Assembly: GCA_963700775.1 (NCBI GenBank)
Contig: CAVOYU010000011.1
Coordinates: 181,914 to 245,913 of the forward strand
Direction: 5' to 3'
Length of the DNA stretch: 64,000 bases
Source of the DNA: Thermohalobaculum sp963700775
Lineage (GTDB): Bacteria > Pseudomonadota > Alphaproteobacteria > Rhodobacterales > Rhodobacteraceae
In this document: positions 19,034 through 29,271 of the stretch, in pieces
How positions within the stretch are numbered: the first letter of the stretch is position 1
Layout: every line of letters begins with the position of its first letter
The notes under the pieces: model-generated
What the model was told of the DNA's origin: nothing
What the model saw: the letters and a program-made list of their open reading frames with translations, nothing else
Databases searched by the model: none
Program-made: the position numbers and the translations under genes

Positions 19034-19954
19034 TCAGTTCCGGCCGTCGGGCGCGGTCACATCGCGCATCCCGTCACCGAGCAGGTTGATCGATAGCACC
19101 AGCAGGAACAGCGCGGTCCCGGGGATGGCGATCAGCCAGGCCGATCGAAGAACATCAGCCCCTTGCGCCTCCGAGATCATCAGCCCCCAGGACGGCTCCG
19201 GCGGCTGCACGCCGAGGCCGAGGAACGAGAGCGCCGCCTCGAGCAGGATCGCGTGCGCCATCTCGAGCGTCGCGACCACGATCAGGTGGTTGGCGACGTT
19301 GGGCATGATCTCGGTCAGCACGATCCGCGCCGTCGAGCAGCCGAGCGCCTGGGCGGCGGCGACGAAGTCGCGGCTGCGCACCTGCATGCGTGGCGCTGCG
19401 CATGACCACGGCGAAGCGGTCCCAGATCAGCAGCCCGAGCACCCAGATCACGACGGTCAGCGACGAGCCGACGAGGCTGACGACGGCAAGCGCCACCAGC
19501 ACCACCGGCATCGACAGGCGCGTGGTGATGATGAAGTTGATCACCATGTCGACCCGGCCGCCGAAGTAGCCCGCGAGCACGCCGAGCGTGGTGCCGATGA
19601 CGCCGGAGATCAGCATCGCCGAGAAGCCGATCATCAGCGAGATGCGCGCGCCGTAGAGCAGCCGCGAGAGGTAGTCGCGGCCGAGCTGGTCGGTGCCGAG
19701 CGGATGGTCCCAGGTCGCCTTCGGGCTGTCGAACCAGACCGGCGGGATCAGCTTCCGCGACCAGCTCCTGGTCGTAGGGATCGTGCGGCGAGACCCAGGG
19801 CGCCAGCAGCGCCATCAGCACGATGACCCGCAGGACGACGGCGCCGATCATCAGCCCCGCATGGCCGAAGATGCGGCGGCGCAGCATCGCGCCGGGCGTC
19901 GGCTCGATGATCTCGGGCGATCGCCGGGCAATCGTCGGTCACAGCCATTGCCAT
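19034..19954 (-). pseudogene. dipeptide ABC transporter permease (DppC type), frameshifted
   Basis: Inner-membrane permease. The pieces read in order: MLRRRIFGHAGLMIGAVVL (first membrane segment), SPHDPYDQ periplasmic motif, MLISGVIGTTLGVLAGYFGG, then the EAA-type cytoplasmic loop (RSRDFVAAAQALGCSTARIV) and the C-terminal ALSFLGLGVQPPEPSWG motif typical of DppC. Frame breaks lie near 19150, 19390 and 19755, and one near 19910 close to the N terminus. Two candidate starts, 19954 and 19948, lie just after the DppB stop. Confidence 0.8.
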
Positions 19955-19968
19955 GTCGACCTGCCATG

Positions 19969-20891
19969 TCACGCCACCCGGATCCGCGGATCGAGCCAGG
20001 CGTTCAGCAGGTCGGCCAGGAACGTCAGGACGATGTAGAAGACGCTCAGCACCAGCACGATCGCCTGCATCATCGGCAGGTCGGCGCGCTGGATCGACTC
20101 CCAGGCGAGGAAGCCGAGCCCGTTGATCGGCGAAGATCGTCTCGATGACGATCGAGCCGCCGAGCATGAAGCCGAACTGCACCGCCGCCAGCGACACCAC
20201 CGGAATGATCGCGTTGCGCAGCGCGTGCTTGAACAGCACCGTCATCGGCCGCAGCCCCTTCGCCCGCGCGGTGCGGATGTAGTCCGACGACAGCACGTCC
20301 AGCATGCCCGCCCGCGTCAGCCGCATGACGGCCGGCGTGACGTAGTAGCCGAGCGCCACCGACGGCATGACGAAGTTGACCCAGCGAGGCCGAGCCGGTG
20401 ATCGGCAGCAGCCGCCAGTAGACGCCGAACCACAGCATCAGCGTCAGCGCGAACCAGAAGCTCGGCATCGCCTGTCCGATCACCGCGATGGTCAGCGCCA
20501 ACCGATCGATCAGGCTGTTCGGCCGGATCGCCGCCAGCACGCCCGAGCGGGATCGACGAGCACGAGCGCGAAGGTCAGCGCGCAGAGCCCGAGCAGCATG
20601 GTCGTCGGCAGCCGCTCGAAGATCACCTCGGCTACCGGCTTCTTCAGGTAATGCGACTGCCCGAAGTCGCCCTGCAGCGCGCGGACCAGCCAGTCGGCGT
20701 ACTGGACGATGATCGGCCGGTCGTAGCCGTAGTACTTGCGCGATGTTCTCGATGTCCGCCTCGGTCGCGGTCTCGCCGGCCAGCGCCATCGCCGGGTCGC
20801 CGGAGAGATAGATCATCGAGAAGGTGATCAGCGAGACGGTCAGCGCCACCAGCGCCGCGACCGCCATCCGCTTCAGCACATAGGGCAGCAT
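19969..20891 (-). pseudogene. dipeptide ABC transporter permease (DppB type), frameshifted
   Basis: Inner-membrane permease that begins MLPYVLKRMAVAALVALTVS (first membrane helix) and ends LNAWLDPRIRVA at 19969. The DppB loop motif is seen as YIRTARAKGLRPMTVLFKHALRN, followed by LGGSIVIETIF. Frame breaks are near 20130, 20390, 20545 and 20740. It is separated from the binding-protein gene by 103 bases that contain a perfect hairpin, and from DppC by about 15 bases. Confidence 0.8.
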
Positions 20892-20941
20892 GGCATCAGG
20901 CTCCAGCACTCCCCCGTCCGGGCGTCCCGGTCCGGAGGTTT

Positions 20942-20964
20942 CCCCGCCGGACACGCCGGCGGGG
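20942..20964 (-). promoter_or_regulatory. intercistronic GC hairpin after the peptide SBP gene
   Basis: Perfect 9-bp inverted repeat CCCCGCCGG / CCGGCGGGG with a five-base loop, lying between the binding-protein stop (20995) and the DppB start (20891). No T-run follows on the transcribed strand. The placement is the same as the hairpins after the two other binding-protein genes in the window. Confidence 0.7.
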
Positions 20965-20994
20965 CAGAGGTCGTCCGCTAGGGTGCGCGCGCGC

Positions 20995-22526
20995 TCACTT
21001 CCACTTCGACGCGTAGAAGGGCGGGATCTCGTCGGAGGTGGTCTTGAAGTCGAGATCCTTCGAGAACGCGTAGTACTTGGCGTAGGAGAACATCGGCAGC
21101 CAGTAGAGCTCGCCCGAGATCCTGTCCAAGGCCTTCTTGTAAGCCGCCTCGCGCTGCGCCGGATCGGTGACCGAATCGCCCTCGGCGAGCCAGGCGATCA
21201 CCTCGGGATCCTTGGCCGGATCGTCGCGCCCGCCTGAGAAGAAGTGGCTGGTGCTGGCCGAGACGTCCGGGATCGAGTTCGAGCCCCAGGTCATGTGGTT
21301 GATCGGGGTCTTGCCCTCCCAGACCAGATCGCGCAGCGCCCGGTACTGCAGGAAGGTCAGGTTCGCCGTGATGCCCACCTTCGCTCAGGTCGCCGATCAC
21401 GGCCTCGGTGTATTCCCGCTGGCGGTAGGCGTAGATGTCGAAGGTCGAAACCGTCCGGATAGCCGGCCTCCGCCAACAGCGCCTTCGACTTCTCCGGATC
21501 ATAGTCCCATAGCGGCACGTCCTGGGCGCAGCCGAACTGGTCCGGATGGCAGGCCGAGGGGATCACCACCGAGGCCGGGCCGACCAGATTGCGCACGATC
21601 GCCTCGCGGTCCACGGCATGGGCCACGGCGGCGCGCACCCGCTTGTCCTTGAAGAACTCCTGGCCCGAGGTGCCGAGCACGTCGAAGGCCATGTAGCTGA
21701 TGCGCATGGTCTTGGCGTTCTCGACCGTGACGTCGCCCATGCCCTCGAGCTGCTCGGCCTGGTCCTTCGGCACGTCCCAGATCCAGTCGAGCCCGCCGGT
21801 CAGCAGCTCGGCGATCTGGGTGTTCATCTCCTTGATGGTGCGGAACCGCACGTTGCCGATCGAGGGCGAGCCCTTCGGCGTGCCCTGCATGTAGTTCTCG
21901 TTCTTGGCCCAGAGCACGTACTCGCCGGCCTTGACCTCGACGAACTTGTAGGGGCCGGTGCCGTTCGGCGCGACGGCGCCGTAGTCCTTCTTGCCGTCAG
22001 CGCCAGCCGGCGCGCTGTCGTAATGCCCCTCGGGCATCATGAAGACCGCCCCGGCCAGATAGGCGAGCGCCGCCGGGAACGGCTTCGCCAGATGGATGCG
22101 GACCTTGCTAGGTCCCAGCGCCTCGGCGCTCTTCATCCAGTTCACGTTGGCCGCCGTCAGCACGCCGCTGTCCTCGGCCGCGACATGGTTGACCGTGTAG
22201 ACCACGTCCTCGGAGCCGAAGCTCGATCCGTCGTGGAAGGTCACGCCCTCGCGGAGCTCGAGCTCGAGGGTCACGTTGTCGATCCACTCCCAGCTCGTGG
22301 CCAGCAGCGGCTCGAACGCGCCGGTGTCGAGGTTGCGGAACAACAGCCCGTCCCAACCCAGATGACCCATGACCACCAGTTCGCGGGTGTTGTTGTAGTA
22401 GGGGTCGACCACCGCCACCTCGCGATCGGTCGCCCAGTTGAGCGTATCGTCGGCCTTGCCGGCCAGTGCCGGGGCGGACCACATGGCCATGGCGAAAGCG
22501 GCGCCCATGAGGGCAAGGTTCTTCAT
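20995..22526 (-). pseudogene. peptide ABC transporter substrate-binding protein (SBP family 5), two frameshifts
   Basis: About 510-residue periplasmic binding protein of the DppA/OppA family. Signal peptide MKNLALMGAAFAMAMWSAPALA, then the family-5 pattern (LRELVVMGHLGWDGLLFRN region, LATSWEWIDNVTLELELREG, FHDGSSFGSEDVVYTV, GTGPYKFVEV, VRAAVAHAVDREAIV). The frame is intact from 22526 to about 21460, shifts there after PDGFDLR into STFDIYAYRQREYTEAV, and shifts again near 21378 into GITANLTFLQYRALRD; the end is FYASKWK. GGGAGGAAACGCACG precedes the start. First gene of the peptide-import operon. Confidence 0.85.
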
Positions 22527-22700
22527 CGTGCGTTTCCTCCCTGAAGGATGGTTATCACGGCCCGAACGCACGCCGGGCCGCTGCTGCCAAGAGCGTGGCA
22601 TCACAATCCGGGTGATGCAAGCGATCGGGCAATCTGATCAACCATATGATCTTTTCCGCACGGGAAGGCATGCGCGAGCGCCGCCGGGAGCTTCCGGTCT

Positions 22701-23651
22701 ATGCTGGCACATATGAGCGTCAGGAGCCTCGCGCCGGAACGAATTGCGCGCCGCCGCAGCCCCGTGGCGGGTGTCCTGTGGATGCTGCTCTCCTGCGCCC
22801 TGCTGGCCGGGGTGGCGGCGCTCGGCCGGCAGGCGGCGCTGGCGGGTGTGCCGCCGCTCCAGATCGTGTTTCTGCGCCTGGTCTTCGCCGTCGTCGCCCT
22901 GTCGCCGGTGCTGGCCTGGCGCGGCGCCGAGATGCTGCGGACCGATCACCTGAAGACCTATCTGGTCCGCGTCGTCCTCGGCCTGATCGGCATGACGGCC
23001 TGGTTCCTGGCGCTGGCCGTGATGCCGGTCGGCGAGGTGACCGCGATCAGCTTCCTGACGCCGCTCTTCTCGACCGTCGGGGCGGCGCTGCTGCTCGGAG
23101 AGGTGGTGCGCTGGCGGCGCTGGACCGCGACGCTGATCGGCTTCTGCGGGGCGCTGATCATCCTCAGGCCCGGCCTCGCCGATCTGGGCCCCGGCGCCTG
23201 GCTGGCGGTGACCGCGGCGCTGGCGATGGCGGCGGCGAGCCTGATGATCAAGCGTCTCTCGGACAGGGACGACCCGGACAAGGTGGTGCTGATCTCGGTC
23301 CTGCTGCAGACGCCGGTGGCGCTGGTCCCGGCACTGTTCGTCTGGACCTGGCCCGCGCCCTGGCTCTGGGCGCTCTTCGCCGGCATGGGGCTGCTCGCGA
23401 TGCTTGGCCATGTGACGCTGGCCCGCGCCTTCGCCGCGGCGGACGCCTCGCTGGTGATGAGCGTCGACTTCGCCCGCCTGCCCTTCGCGGTGGCTCTGGG
23501 CTTCTTCATGTTCGGCGAGCTGATCGACCTGTGGACCTGGGTCGGCGCCGCGGTGATCTTCGGCGCCTCGCTCTACAACGCCCGGCGCGCGCGACAGTCC
23601 CGGCCCGTCATTGCTGCTGACGAGCGGTTGTCGGCCGGAACGCCGAGATAG
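22701..23651 (+). CDS. DMT superfamily transporter (EamA)
   Basis: 316-residue inner-membrane protein with ten predicted hydrophobic segments arranged as two EamA repeats (residues about 25-155 and 165-300). Typical features are the opening GVLWMLLSCALLAGVAALGR, LPVGEV-like region MPVGEVTAISFLTPLFSTV, and the second-repeat AIAAADASLVMSVDFARLPFAV-like stretch. Members export metabolites such as amino acids. Start is ATG 22701 or 22713. It stands alone, divergent from the peptide operon (about 175 bases between the starts). It is intact and distinct from the EamA tail fused to the M20 gene at 14.8 kb. Confidence 0.88.
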   Translation: MLAHMSVRSLAPERIARRRSPVAGVLWMLLSCALLAGVAALGRQAALAGVPPLQIVFLRLVFAVVALSPVLAWRGAEMLRTDHLKTYLVRVVLGLIGMTAWFLALAVMPVGEVTAISFLTPLFSTVGAALLLGEVVRWRRWTATLIGFCGALIILRPGLADLGPGAWLAVTAALAMAAASLMIKRLSDRDDPDKVVLISVLLQTPVALVPALFVWTWPAPWLWALFAGMGLLAMLGHVTLARAFAAADASLVMSVDFARLPFAVALGFFMFGELIDLWTWVGAAVIFGASLYNARRARQSRPVIAADERLSAGTPR

Positions 23652-23858
23652 TCGGGCGCCAAGGCGAAAGCATCCGCGGATTGCGGCAGCGTCCACGCGA
23701 ATGACGCGAATCCGCCGGGGAACGGATGGGGGCGCATGGTCGCCTGCCCGCCAGTCGCGGCGCCCGCACGCGCCCGCGCGCGCCCGCGGTCTCGGTGCCC
23801 GGCGGCGACCCGCATCAATTGACCCCGGTGCCGGCAGACTGCCGGAACGAGGGCCAGT

Positions 23859-26495
23859 CTACGCGCGATCACCGTGATCCCAGCCGGCCAGGAACACGCG
23901 CAAGCTGCCCGCAAGTTCGCCGGCATGGGGTTCGCCGACGAGATGAGGCCGCCGCGCTCCCTGCAAGTCGCCGCTTGGTTCGACGACGCGCAATTGGCTC
24001 ACGACGCCCTGCCACCTGGTACGGTCATCGGGCTGGCCGGGAGAGAAGAGAACCGCCGGGCCGTCATACGGGCCCAGCCGGAAATTCGCTCGGGCAAAGT
24101 ACCGCGCCTCCCGATCCGGCAGCGAGATCCGGTCGAGCCCCAGACCCCGGCCCGGCCGGCTTGCCATGAAGCGCAGGTGCTGCCATCCGCGCGGCCCGAC
24201 CCGTGCGAGATATCTTCGGATTCGGTTGAAGACGAACCCGACCCTCTCCCGAGCGGGGACTCGAGCGAGCTGTTCCCAGTACTCGCGCATCGGCTTCAAC
24301 GGTCCGTACGCACGGATGGTCCCCACGGGAAAGGCCGTGTCGATCAGGCCGACAAGGCCGACCTCGTGCCCCGCAAGCCGAAGTCTCCGGGCCGTCTCCA
24401 GGGCGATCACACCGGCGAAGCAGTTGCCGCAGAGATGATAGGGTCCCTCGGGCTGCGCTCGCCGAATCTCGGCCGCCGCCGCGGCCGCCATCGCCTCGAC
24501 GCCCGGCGGATGGTGCCCGCGGCTCGGGGCCATGACCTCCCGGTTCTGGACCCCGTAAACCCGCCGGTCCGGGCCCATGTGGCGCGCCAGGTCGCGATAT
24601 TCCAGTACGTATCCCGATGTGCCATGGACACAGAAGAGGGCGGGCCCGCTCCCGTCCGGCTGCAACGGCACAAGATCGCCCGCGCGGGCCTCGTCGTCGA
24701 AGCTCCGGTCCATTCCCGCCACGGTCGGTGCGGTGTAGAGGAACCCTGACGGGCAGAGAATCCGCAGCCGGTCGTCGAGGAGAAGCAGGAGCTCGGTCGC
24801 CAGGAGAGAGTCGCCGCCGAGTTCGAAAAAGTCGTCGTTCAACCCCACGCCGTCCAGCCCCAGCACCTCGCCGAAACACTCGGCGATCACGCGCTGCCGG
24901 TGCGTCACCGGCGGGACGAAGGGCGTTTCGAGCTCCGGGCGCTCACGTCCCGGCGGCGGCAGGGCGCGGCGGTCCAGCTTCCGGTTCCTGTCGAGCGGAA
25001 GCCGGTCGAGGAACACATAGCGCGCCGGCACCATGATCGCCGGGAGCGATCGGGCCAGTGCGCTCCGGAGCGCCGGGGCGCTGACCTCCGCGCCGCCGAC
25101 GGTCGTGAGGTAGGCGACGAGCCTCTGCACGCCCGGCCGGTCCTCCCGCACCGCGACCAGTGCCCGGTCAACTCCGGGCTGGCCATTAAGGGCGGCCTCG
25201 ATCGCGGGCAGATCGATCCGGATGCCGCGCAGCTTGGCCTGGAAGTCCTTGCGGCCGAGATACTCCAGGCAGCCGCCGGGCCGCATCCGCCCGAGGTCCC
25301 GGGTGCGATAGATCCGCCGCTGCGGGTCGGCCGGATCGGGCCGGAACGCCTCCGCGGTCAGGTCCGGGCGGCGCCAGTAACCCGTCGCGAGATAGCGGCT
25401 CGCCACCGCGATTTCACCGATCTCGCCCTCGACGACGTTCCGCCCCTCCTCGTCGAGGAGCCGGAGCTCCATGTCGGCGACGGGATAGCCTATCGGCACC
25501 ACCGCCTCCGGCATCTCGTCGCCGTACCGGAAGAAGAACTGCCGGACGATCCCCGTCTCGGTCGCGCCAAGACCGTTGACGAGCACCGTGTCGGGCGAGA
25601 ACCGCTCGGTGAAGCGCGCCAGATGACGCGGCTCGCTGCGGTCGCCCTCGAGCCGGATCAGGCGCAAATGCGGCAGGGCCGGAACAACCGCCGAGAGCTG
25701 TTCGAAGATCGTCGGGACGGAGTGGAAGATCGTGATCTCCTCCCGCGCCAGCCAGGTTGCCATCGCCTCGATACCCAGGGCCTGCAGGTCGAAGGGAAAG
25801 ATCGCTGCGCCGTTCAGCAGCGCGCCGAAGAGGCTCGAGACCGTGCCGCTGAAGCTGCAGGACTGGATCATCGACAGCCGGTCTTCCGGCCCGATCTCCA
25901 GGTTGTTGGTGTAGCGCATGACGTTGTGCAGCACGTTCCGGTGGCAGTCGACCACGCCCTTTGGCGTGCCGGTCGAACCGGAAGTGTAGAATAGGTACGC
26001 GGGCCGGTCCGGCGCGAGTTCGGGAAGGCGAGCGGCACCGCGCCCGTCGGCGCCGATCGAGGCAAGGCTCAGGATGCTCCGGCCGCCCGCCGCGAGCCGG
26101 GAAGCGGTCGCCGCGTTGGCGGCATCGCAGAGAAAGAGCCGGGCACCGCTGTGCTCGGCAAGATGCTCAAGCTCGGCCCGAGGATGAGTGGGATCGAGCG
26201 CGAGGTAGATCTTTCCCGCCTTCAGCGTGCCGAGGATGGCGGTGACCAGGTCGACGCCCTGCCCGGCCAGCAGGCACACGGCCTCCGGCTCCTCTCCCGC
26301 GAGTTCCAGGATGCGCCGCGCGACGGCATTGCTCGCCAGATCGAGAGCGCGGTAGTCGAGCGAGGCCCCGCCCGCCCGTACGGCCAGCCGGTCCGGGTAG
26401 CGCGATACGATCCTTGCGAAGCGATCCGGGATCGACTGCTCGGTCTCGGCCCGATCGAAGGCGAGACTGTCGTCGGCGACGCGCCCTGTTCTCAT
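23859..26495 (-). CDS. stand-alone adenylation-carrier-thioesterase synthetase (A-T-TE), NRPS-like
   Basis: 878-residue three-domain protein without a condensation domain. Adenylation domain: YTSGSTGTPKG (170-180), NGLGATETG (307-315), YRTRDLGR (396-403), GRKDFQAKLRG (414-424), catalytic Lys506 in NRKLDRRALP. Carrier domain: ELGGDSL with phosphopantetheine Ser563. Thioesterase: HGTSG (624-628), nucleophile elbow CGNCFAG with Cys692 in place of serine, Asp719 in LIDTA, and His851 or His857 as base. The position that is Asp in amino-acid-activating A domains (FDxS) is Ser216 in SFSGTV, so an alpha-amino acid is an unlikely substrate; a keto, hydroxy or aryl acid is more likely. No phosphopantetheinyl transferase gene is nearby. 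ATG 26495 or an upstream GTG at 26507 could be the start. Confidence 0.85.
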   Translation of the reverse strand: MRTGRVADDSLAFDRAETEQSIPDRFARIVSRYPDRLAVRAGGASLDYRALDLASNAVARRILELAGEEPEAVCLLAGQGVDLVTAILGTLKAGKIYLALDPTHPRAELEHLAEHSGARLFLCDAANAATASRLAAGGRSILSLASIGADGRGAARLPELAPDRPAYLFYTSGSTGTPKGVVDCHRNVLHNVMRYTNNLEIGPEDRLSMIQSCSFSGTVSSLFGALLNGAAIFPFDLQALGIEAMATWLAREEITIFHSVPTIFEQLSAVVPALPHLRLIRLEGDRSEPRHLARFTERFSPDTVLVNGLGATETGIVRQFFFRYGDEMPEAVVPIGYPVADMELRLLDEEGRNVVEGEIGEIAVASRYLATGYWRRPDLTAEAFRPDPADPQRRIYRTRDLGRMRPGGCLEYLGRKDFQAKLRGIRIDLPAIEAALNGQPGVDRALVAVREDRPGVQRLVAYLTTVGGAEVSAPALRSALARSLPAIMVPARYVFLDRLPLDRNRKLDRRALPPPGRERPELETPFVPPVTHRQRVIAECFGEVLGLDGVGLNDDFFELGGDSLLATELLLLLDDRLRILCPSGFLYTAPTVAGMDRSFDDEARAGDLVPLQPDGSGPALFCVHGTSGYVLEYRDLARHMGPDRRVYGVQNREVMAPSRGHHPPGVEAMAAAAAAEIRRAQPEGPYHLCGNCFAGVIALETARRLRLAGHEVGLVGLIDTAFPVGTIRAYGPLKPMREYWEQLARVPARERVGFVFNRIRRYLARVGPRGWQHLRFMASRPGRGLGLDRISLPDREARYFARANFRLGPYDGPAVLFSPGQPDDRTRWQGVVSQLRVVEPSGDLQGARRPHLVGEPHAGELAGSLRVFLAGWDHGDRA

Positions 26496-26744
26496 GACGC
26501 TACGCACATCGCTGCGGGCACCATCCTGGATCTGCCGAGTTCATTCGCCGACACTTCCCACGAAGCTCCCCAATCCGGACATCCTGATGTCGGTCCATCC
26601 TATCACGCGGTACGCATCTTGTTCGGGGCAATCCGCGGCACCGGCGCCGATTTGCCATAACCCCGTTCTCCGGGCTTGCCGGGAGATCGCGAAGACCGAT
26701 GCCTGCCCGCCTTCGTGTGCTCCCGAATCCGGCGCGCGGCGCGG

Positions 26745-28568
26745 TCACTCCACCGGCAGGGTCAGGGCCGAGCCGCCCCTGCCTCCCACCCGGATCGTCC
26801 AGTTCCCCGGCCGGCCATAGGGCCAGAGGGCGAAGTTGTCCCGGTCGGCCGCGGCGAGCGAGAGCCTGATCCGGTGACCGGCGGGGAACTGCCACGACAC
26901 CGGCAACAGCGGCAGGTCGATCGCGACCGGCTCGCCGGGCGTCAGGGGTTCGGCGGCGGCGCGGGTGAAGCTCCGGTAGGGCCATGTGGTGCGGTAGGTG
27001 GGCGGGGCGGGCGACAGAGCTCGGTGGAGCGCGCGGAGCGGCCCCTCGGTCACATAATTCGCGCTGCCGTCCGGCGCGATGTCCTCGAGATAGGCGATGA
27101 TCACCGCGTCCGGCTGATCGCTGGCGAAACCGAGATGCAGGATCGGGTGGCCGGAGACCGTGAGCGCGCTCGGAAGGGGCCGGGAGACGAAGCGCAGGTA
27201 ATCGCCCGGCCGTTCGTTCCAGTCGGCGTAGTAGTCCTGCACGTTCCGGATCTGCAGCCGCCCGTAGCGCGTGTTCTGCCCGGTTCCGCAGCGGTAGTCG
27301 GCGCGGTAGCGGACCTCGCCCGCAGGCGGCGGCGCCTCCGTCAGGCTTCCGGCCTCGCCAAGATGGAGGGTCTTGCCGCGCTCCGTCGGCGGCCACTCCG
27401 CCGTGGACTTCCACCTCTCACCGCGCATGGTGTGGTAATGCACCGGCGCCTCGGCGCCGAGCCCGGTGTCGCGGCCCAGCACATGCTCGTCGAAGAAGCG
27501 CAGGATCGCGCCAAGAACCGGGAACTCCGGCAGCACCTCGCGCCGGAACGGGCTGCCGTTGACCCGCGCCCCGTGGTCCCAGGGGCCGAGCAGCAGCGCC
27601 TTGTGCGGCGATTTCACGGTCAGGAACCGGCTGATCGCGCCATTCATGTAGGCGCCGTCGCGCCACCCGGAGATCGCCATCACCGCGAGGTCGTCTCGGA
27701 AGCCGGGCGAGACCGCGTGCGGGCTGAAGCTGTCCGAGGTGAAGCCGGGGTCGTAGGCCAGGCCTGCGTCGCGGAACTGGAACTCGCGCAGGAAGTCCGG
27801 CATGTGGGCGTTGGCCGAGTGCCCGGCGATCGCCTCGGCCAGCAAGGCGCCGTCGGGGTCGTCGTCCACCGGCGCCGGCCCCTCGAGCCCTGGCTCGGCG
27901 AAATAGTAATACTTCCGGAGCTGCTCCCGGTCGTCATGATCGAGGGCATCCAGCACCCGGCCGTAGCCGCTGACCAGGTCGCTCAGCAGCACCCCGCCCG
28001 GATAGAAATGGTCCGAGTAGGTGTCCCAGACCGCGCTGATCGGCGCGATCGCCTTCAGCGCCGGATGGCCCGAGGCGGCGGCGAAGTCGCAGGCGGCGCC
28101 CAGATAGGAGATTCCGGTCGCCGCCAGCCGCCCGTCGCACCAGCCCTGTTGCGCCGCCCATGCGACGATCTCGGCATAGTCCTCGCGCTCGGCCGGCGAA
28201 CGGAACGAGTCGCGGCAGCCGAACGAGGCGCCGCTGCCGCGCACGTCCACCACCAGCATGGCATAGCCGCGAGGCACGAACATCTGCCGGTAGGCGGCGG
28301 AGTTGGGGCTCGGCTCGATGCCGGCCCGCGCATCCGGGCCGATGCGGAACCGGCGGTAGTAGGGGGTGAAGATCAGCACCGCCGGGAAACCCTCCGCCGG
28401 GCGCTCGCCCTCGGGCAGATGGAGGTCGACCGCGAGGCGCACCCCGTCGCGCATGGTCAGGTAGAAGGAGCGCGGGCGCGCCGGCACCGAATGGGTCGGC
28501 TTGCGGCTCTCCAGATAGCGATGCGGGTCGGTCACCCAGGCATCGGAGCCGGCGGCGCTGTCGGACAT
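26745..28568 (-). CDS. CocE/NonD family hydrolase (X-Pro dipeptidyl-peptidase-like)
   Basis: 607-residue serine hydrolase. N-terminal alpha/beta domain with LTMRDGVRLAVDLHLPEG, the oxyanion tyrosines in FTPYYRRFR, the VVDVRGSGAS strand, and the nucleophile elbow ATGISYLGAA. The C-terminal part is the jelly-roll XPP-C domain ending near LPVE. Family members hydrolyse acyl esters (cocaine esterase), N-acyl bonds or X-Pro peptides. There is no signal peptide. It lies downstream of a peptidase remnant (12 bases) and upstream of the A-T-TE gene (about 250 bases apart) on the same strand; a functional link to the synthetase is possible but not shown. Confidence 0.88.
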   Translation of the reverse strand: MSDSAAGSDAWVTDPHRYLESRKPTHSVPARPRSFYLTMRDGVRLAVDLHLPEGERPAEGFPAVLIFTPYYRRFRIGPDARAGIEPSPNSAAYRQMFVPRGYAMLVVDVRGSGASFGCRDSFRSPAEREDYAEIVAWAAQQGWCDGRLAATGISYLGAACDFAAASGHPALKAIAPISAVWDTYSDHFYPGGVLLSDLVSGYGRVLDALDHDDREQLRKYYYFAEPGLEGPAPVDDDPDGALLAEAIAGHSANAHMPDFLREFQFRDAGLAYDPGFTSDSFSPHAVSPGFRDDLAVMAISGWRDGAYMNGAISRFLTVKSPHKALLLGPWDHGARVNGSPFRREVLPEFPVLGAILRFFDEHVLGRDTGLGAEAPVHYHTMRGERWKSTAEWPPTERGKTLHLGEAGSLTEAPPPAGEVRYRADYRCGTGQNTRYGRLQIRNVQDYYADWNERPGDYLRFVSRPLPSALTVSGHPILHLGFASDQPDAVIIAYLEDIAPDGSANYVTEGPLRALHRALSPAPPTYRTTWPYRSFTRAAAEPLTPGEPVAIDLPLLPVSWQFPAGHRIRLSLAAADRDNFALWPYGRPGNWTIRVGGRGGSALTLPVE

Positions 28569-28580
28569 CGGTTCCTCCCG

Positions 28581-29271
28581 TTACTCGAGCGTCTCGTACA
28601 GGCGCCGCAGCAGCGTCATGCGCGGTACCAGCGACGATATCAGCAGGTGTTCGTCCAGCGTATGCGCCCCGGCGCCGTCGACGCCGAGGCCGTCCAGCGT
28701 CGGCGCCCGCGAGGCGGTGAAGTTGCCGTCGCTGCCGCCGCCGGTGAAGGTGTCACCGAGGTCGATGCCGATCTCGGACGCCAGCCCGCGCGCGCGCTCG
28801 TAGAGCGCCGCGATGGCATTCGACTTGGTGAAGGGCGGCCGGTTGAGGCCGCCGCTCACCTCAAGTCGGATGGCGGGGTTGTGCGGCTTCAGGCCCCGGA
28901 TGCGGGCGATCGCCGCCTCGCCCTGCTCGGGCGTGACCATGCGCAGGTCGATTTCGGCCCGGCAATGCTCGGGGATCACGTTGACGCCGCTGCCGCCCTG
29001 GATGAGGCCGACATTGACGGTCAGGCCGCTGTCATAGTCGGTCATCGCCTCGACCGCGACGATCTGCCGGGCGATCTCCAGTATCGCGCTCTCGCCGTCC
29101 TGGTGGCGCAGGCCGGAATGGGCCGGCTTTCCGTGGGCGGTCAGGATCATCCGGCCCGAGCCCTTGCGGGCGGTGACGAATCTGCCGCCGTCGCGGGCGG
29201 GCTCGACCACGAGGACGTACTTCGCACCGTCCGCCTCGGCCTCGATCAGCGCCCGCGAGGTGGGGCTGCAG
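28581..29271 (-). pseudogene. M20 family peptidase (carboxypeptidase G2-like), C-terminal half only
   Basis: The sequence reads from SPTSRALIEAEADGAKYVLV through HGKPAHSGLRHQDGES (dimerisation-domain histidine region), GGSGVNVIPEHCRAEIDLR and the C-terminal TGGGSDGNFTASRAPTLDGLG plus GAHTLDEHLLI with the last metal ligand. The N-terminal catalytic half, which carries the first metal ligands, is absent. Where it should continue, the sequence changes abruptly to the head of a LysR gene. It cannot encode an active peptidase. Confidence 0.8.

Noticed and set aside
23652..23858. CCGGCAG-A-CTGCCGG inverted repeat near 23830 as a terminator
   Set aside because: The one-base loop and lack of a T-run make a terminator unlikely; it may be an operator or chance in GC-rich DNA.
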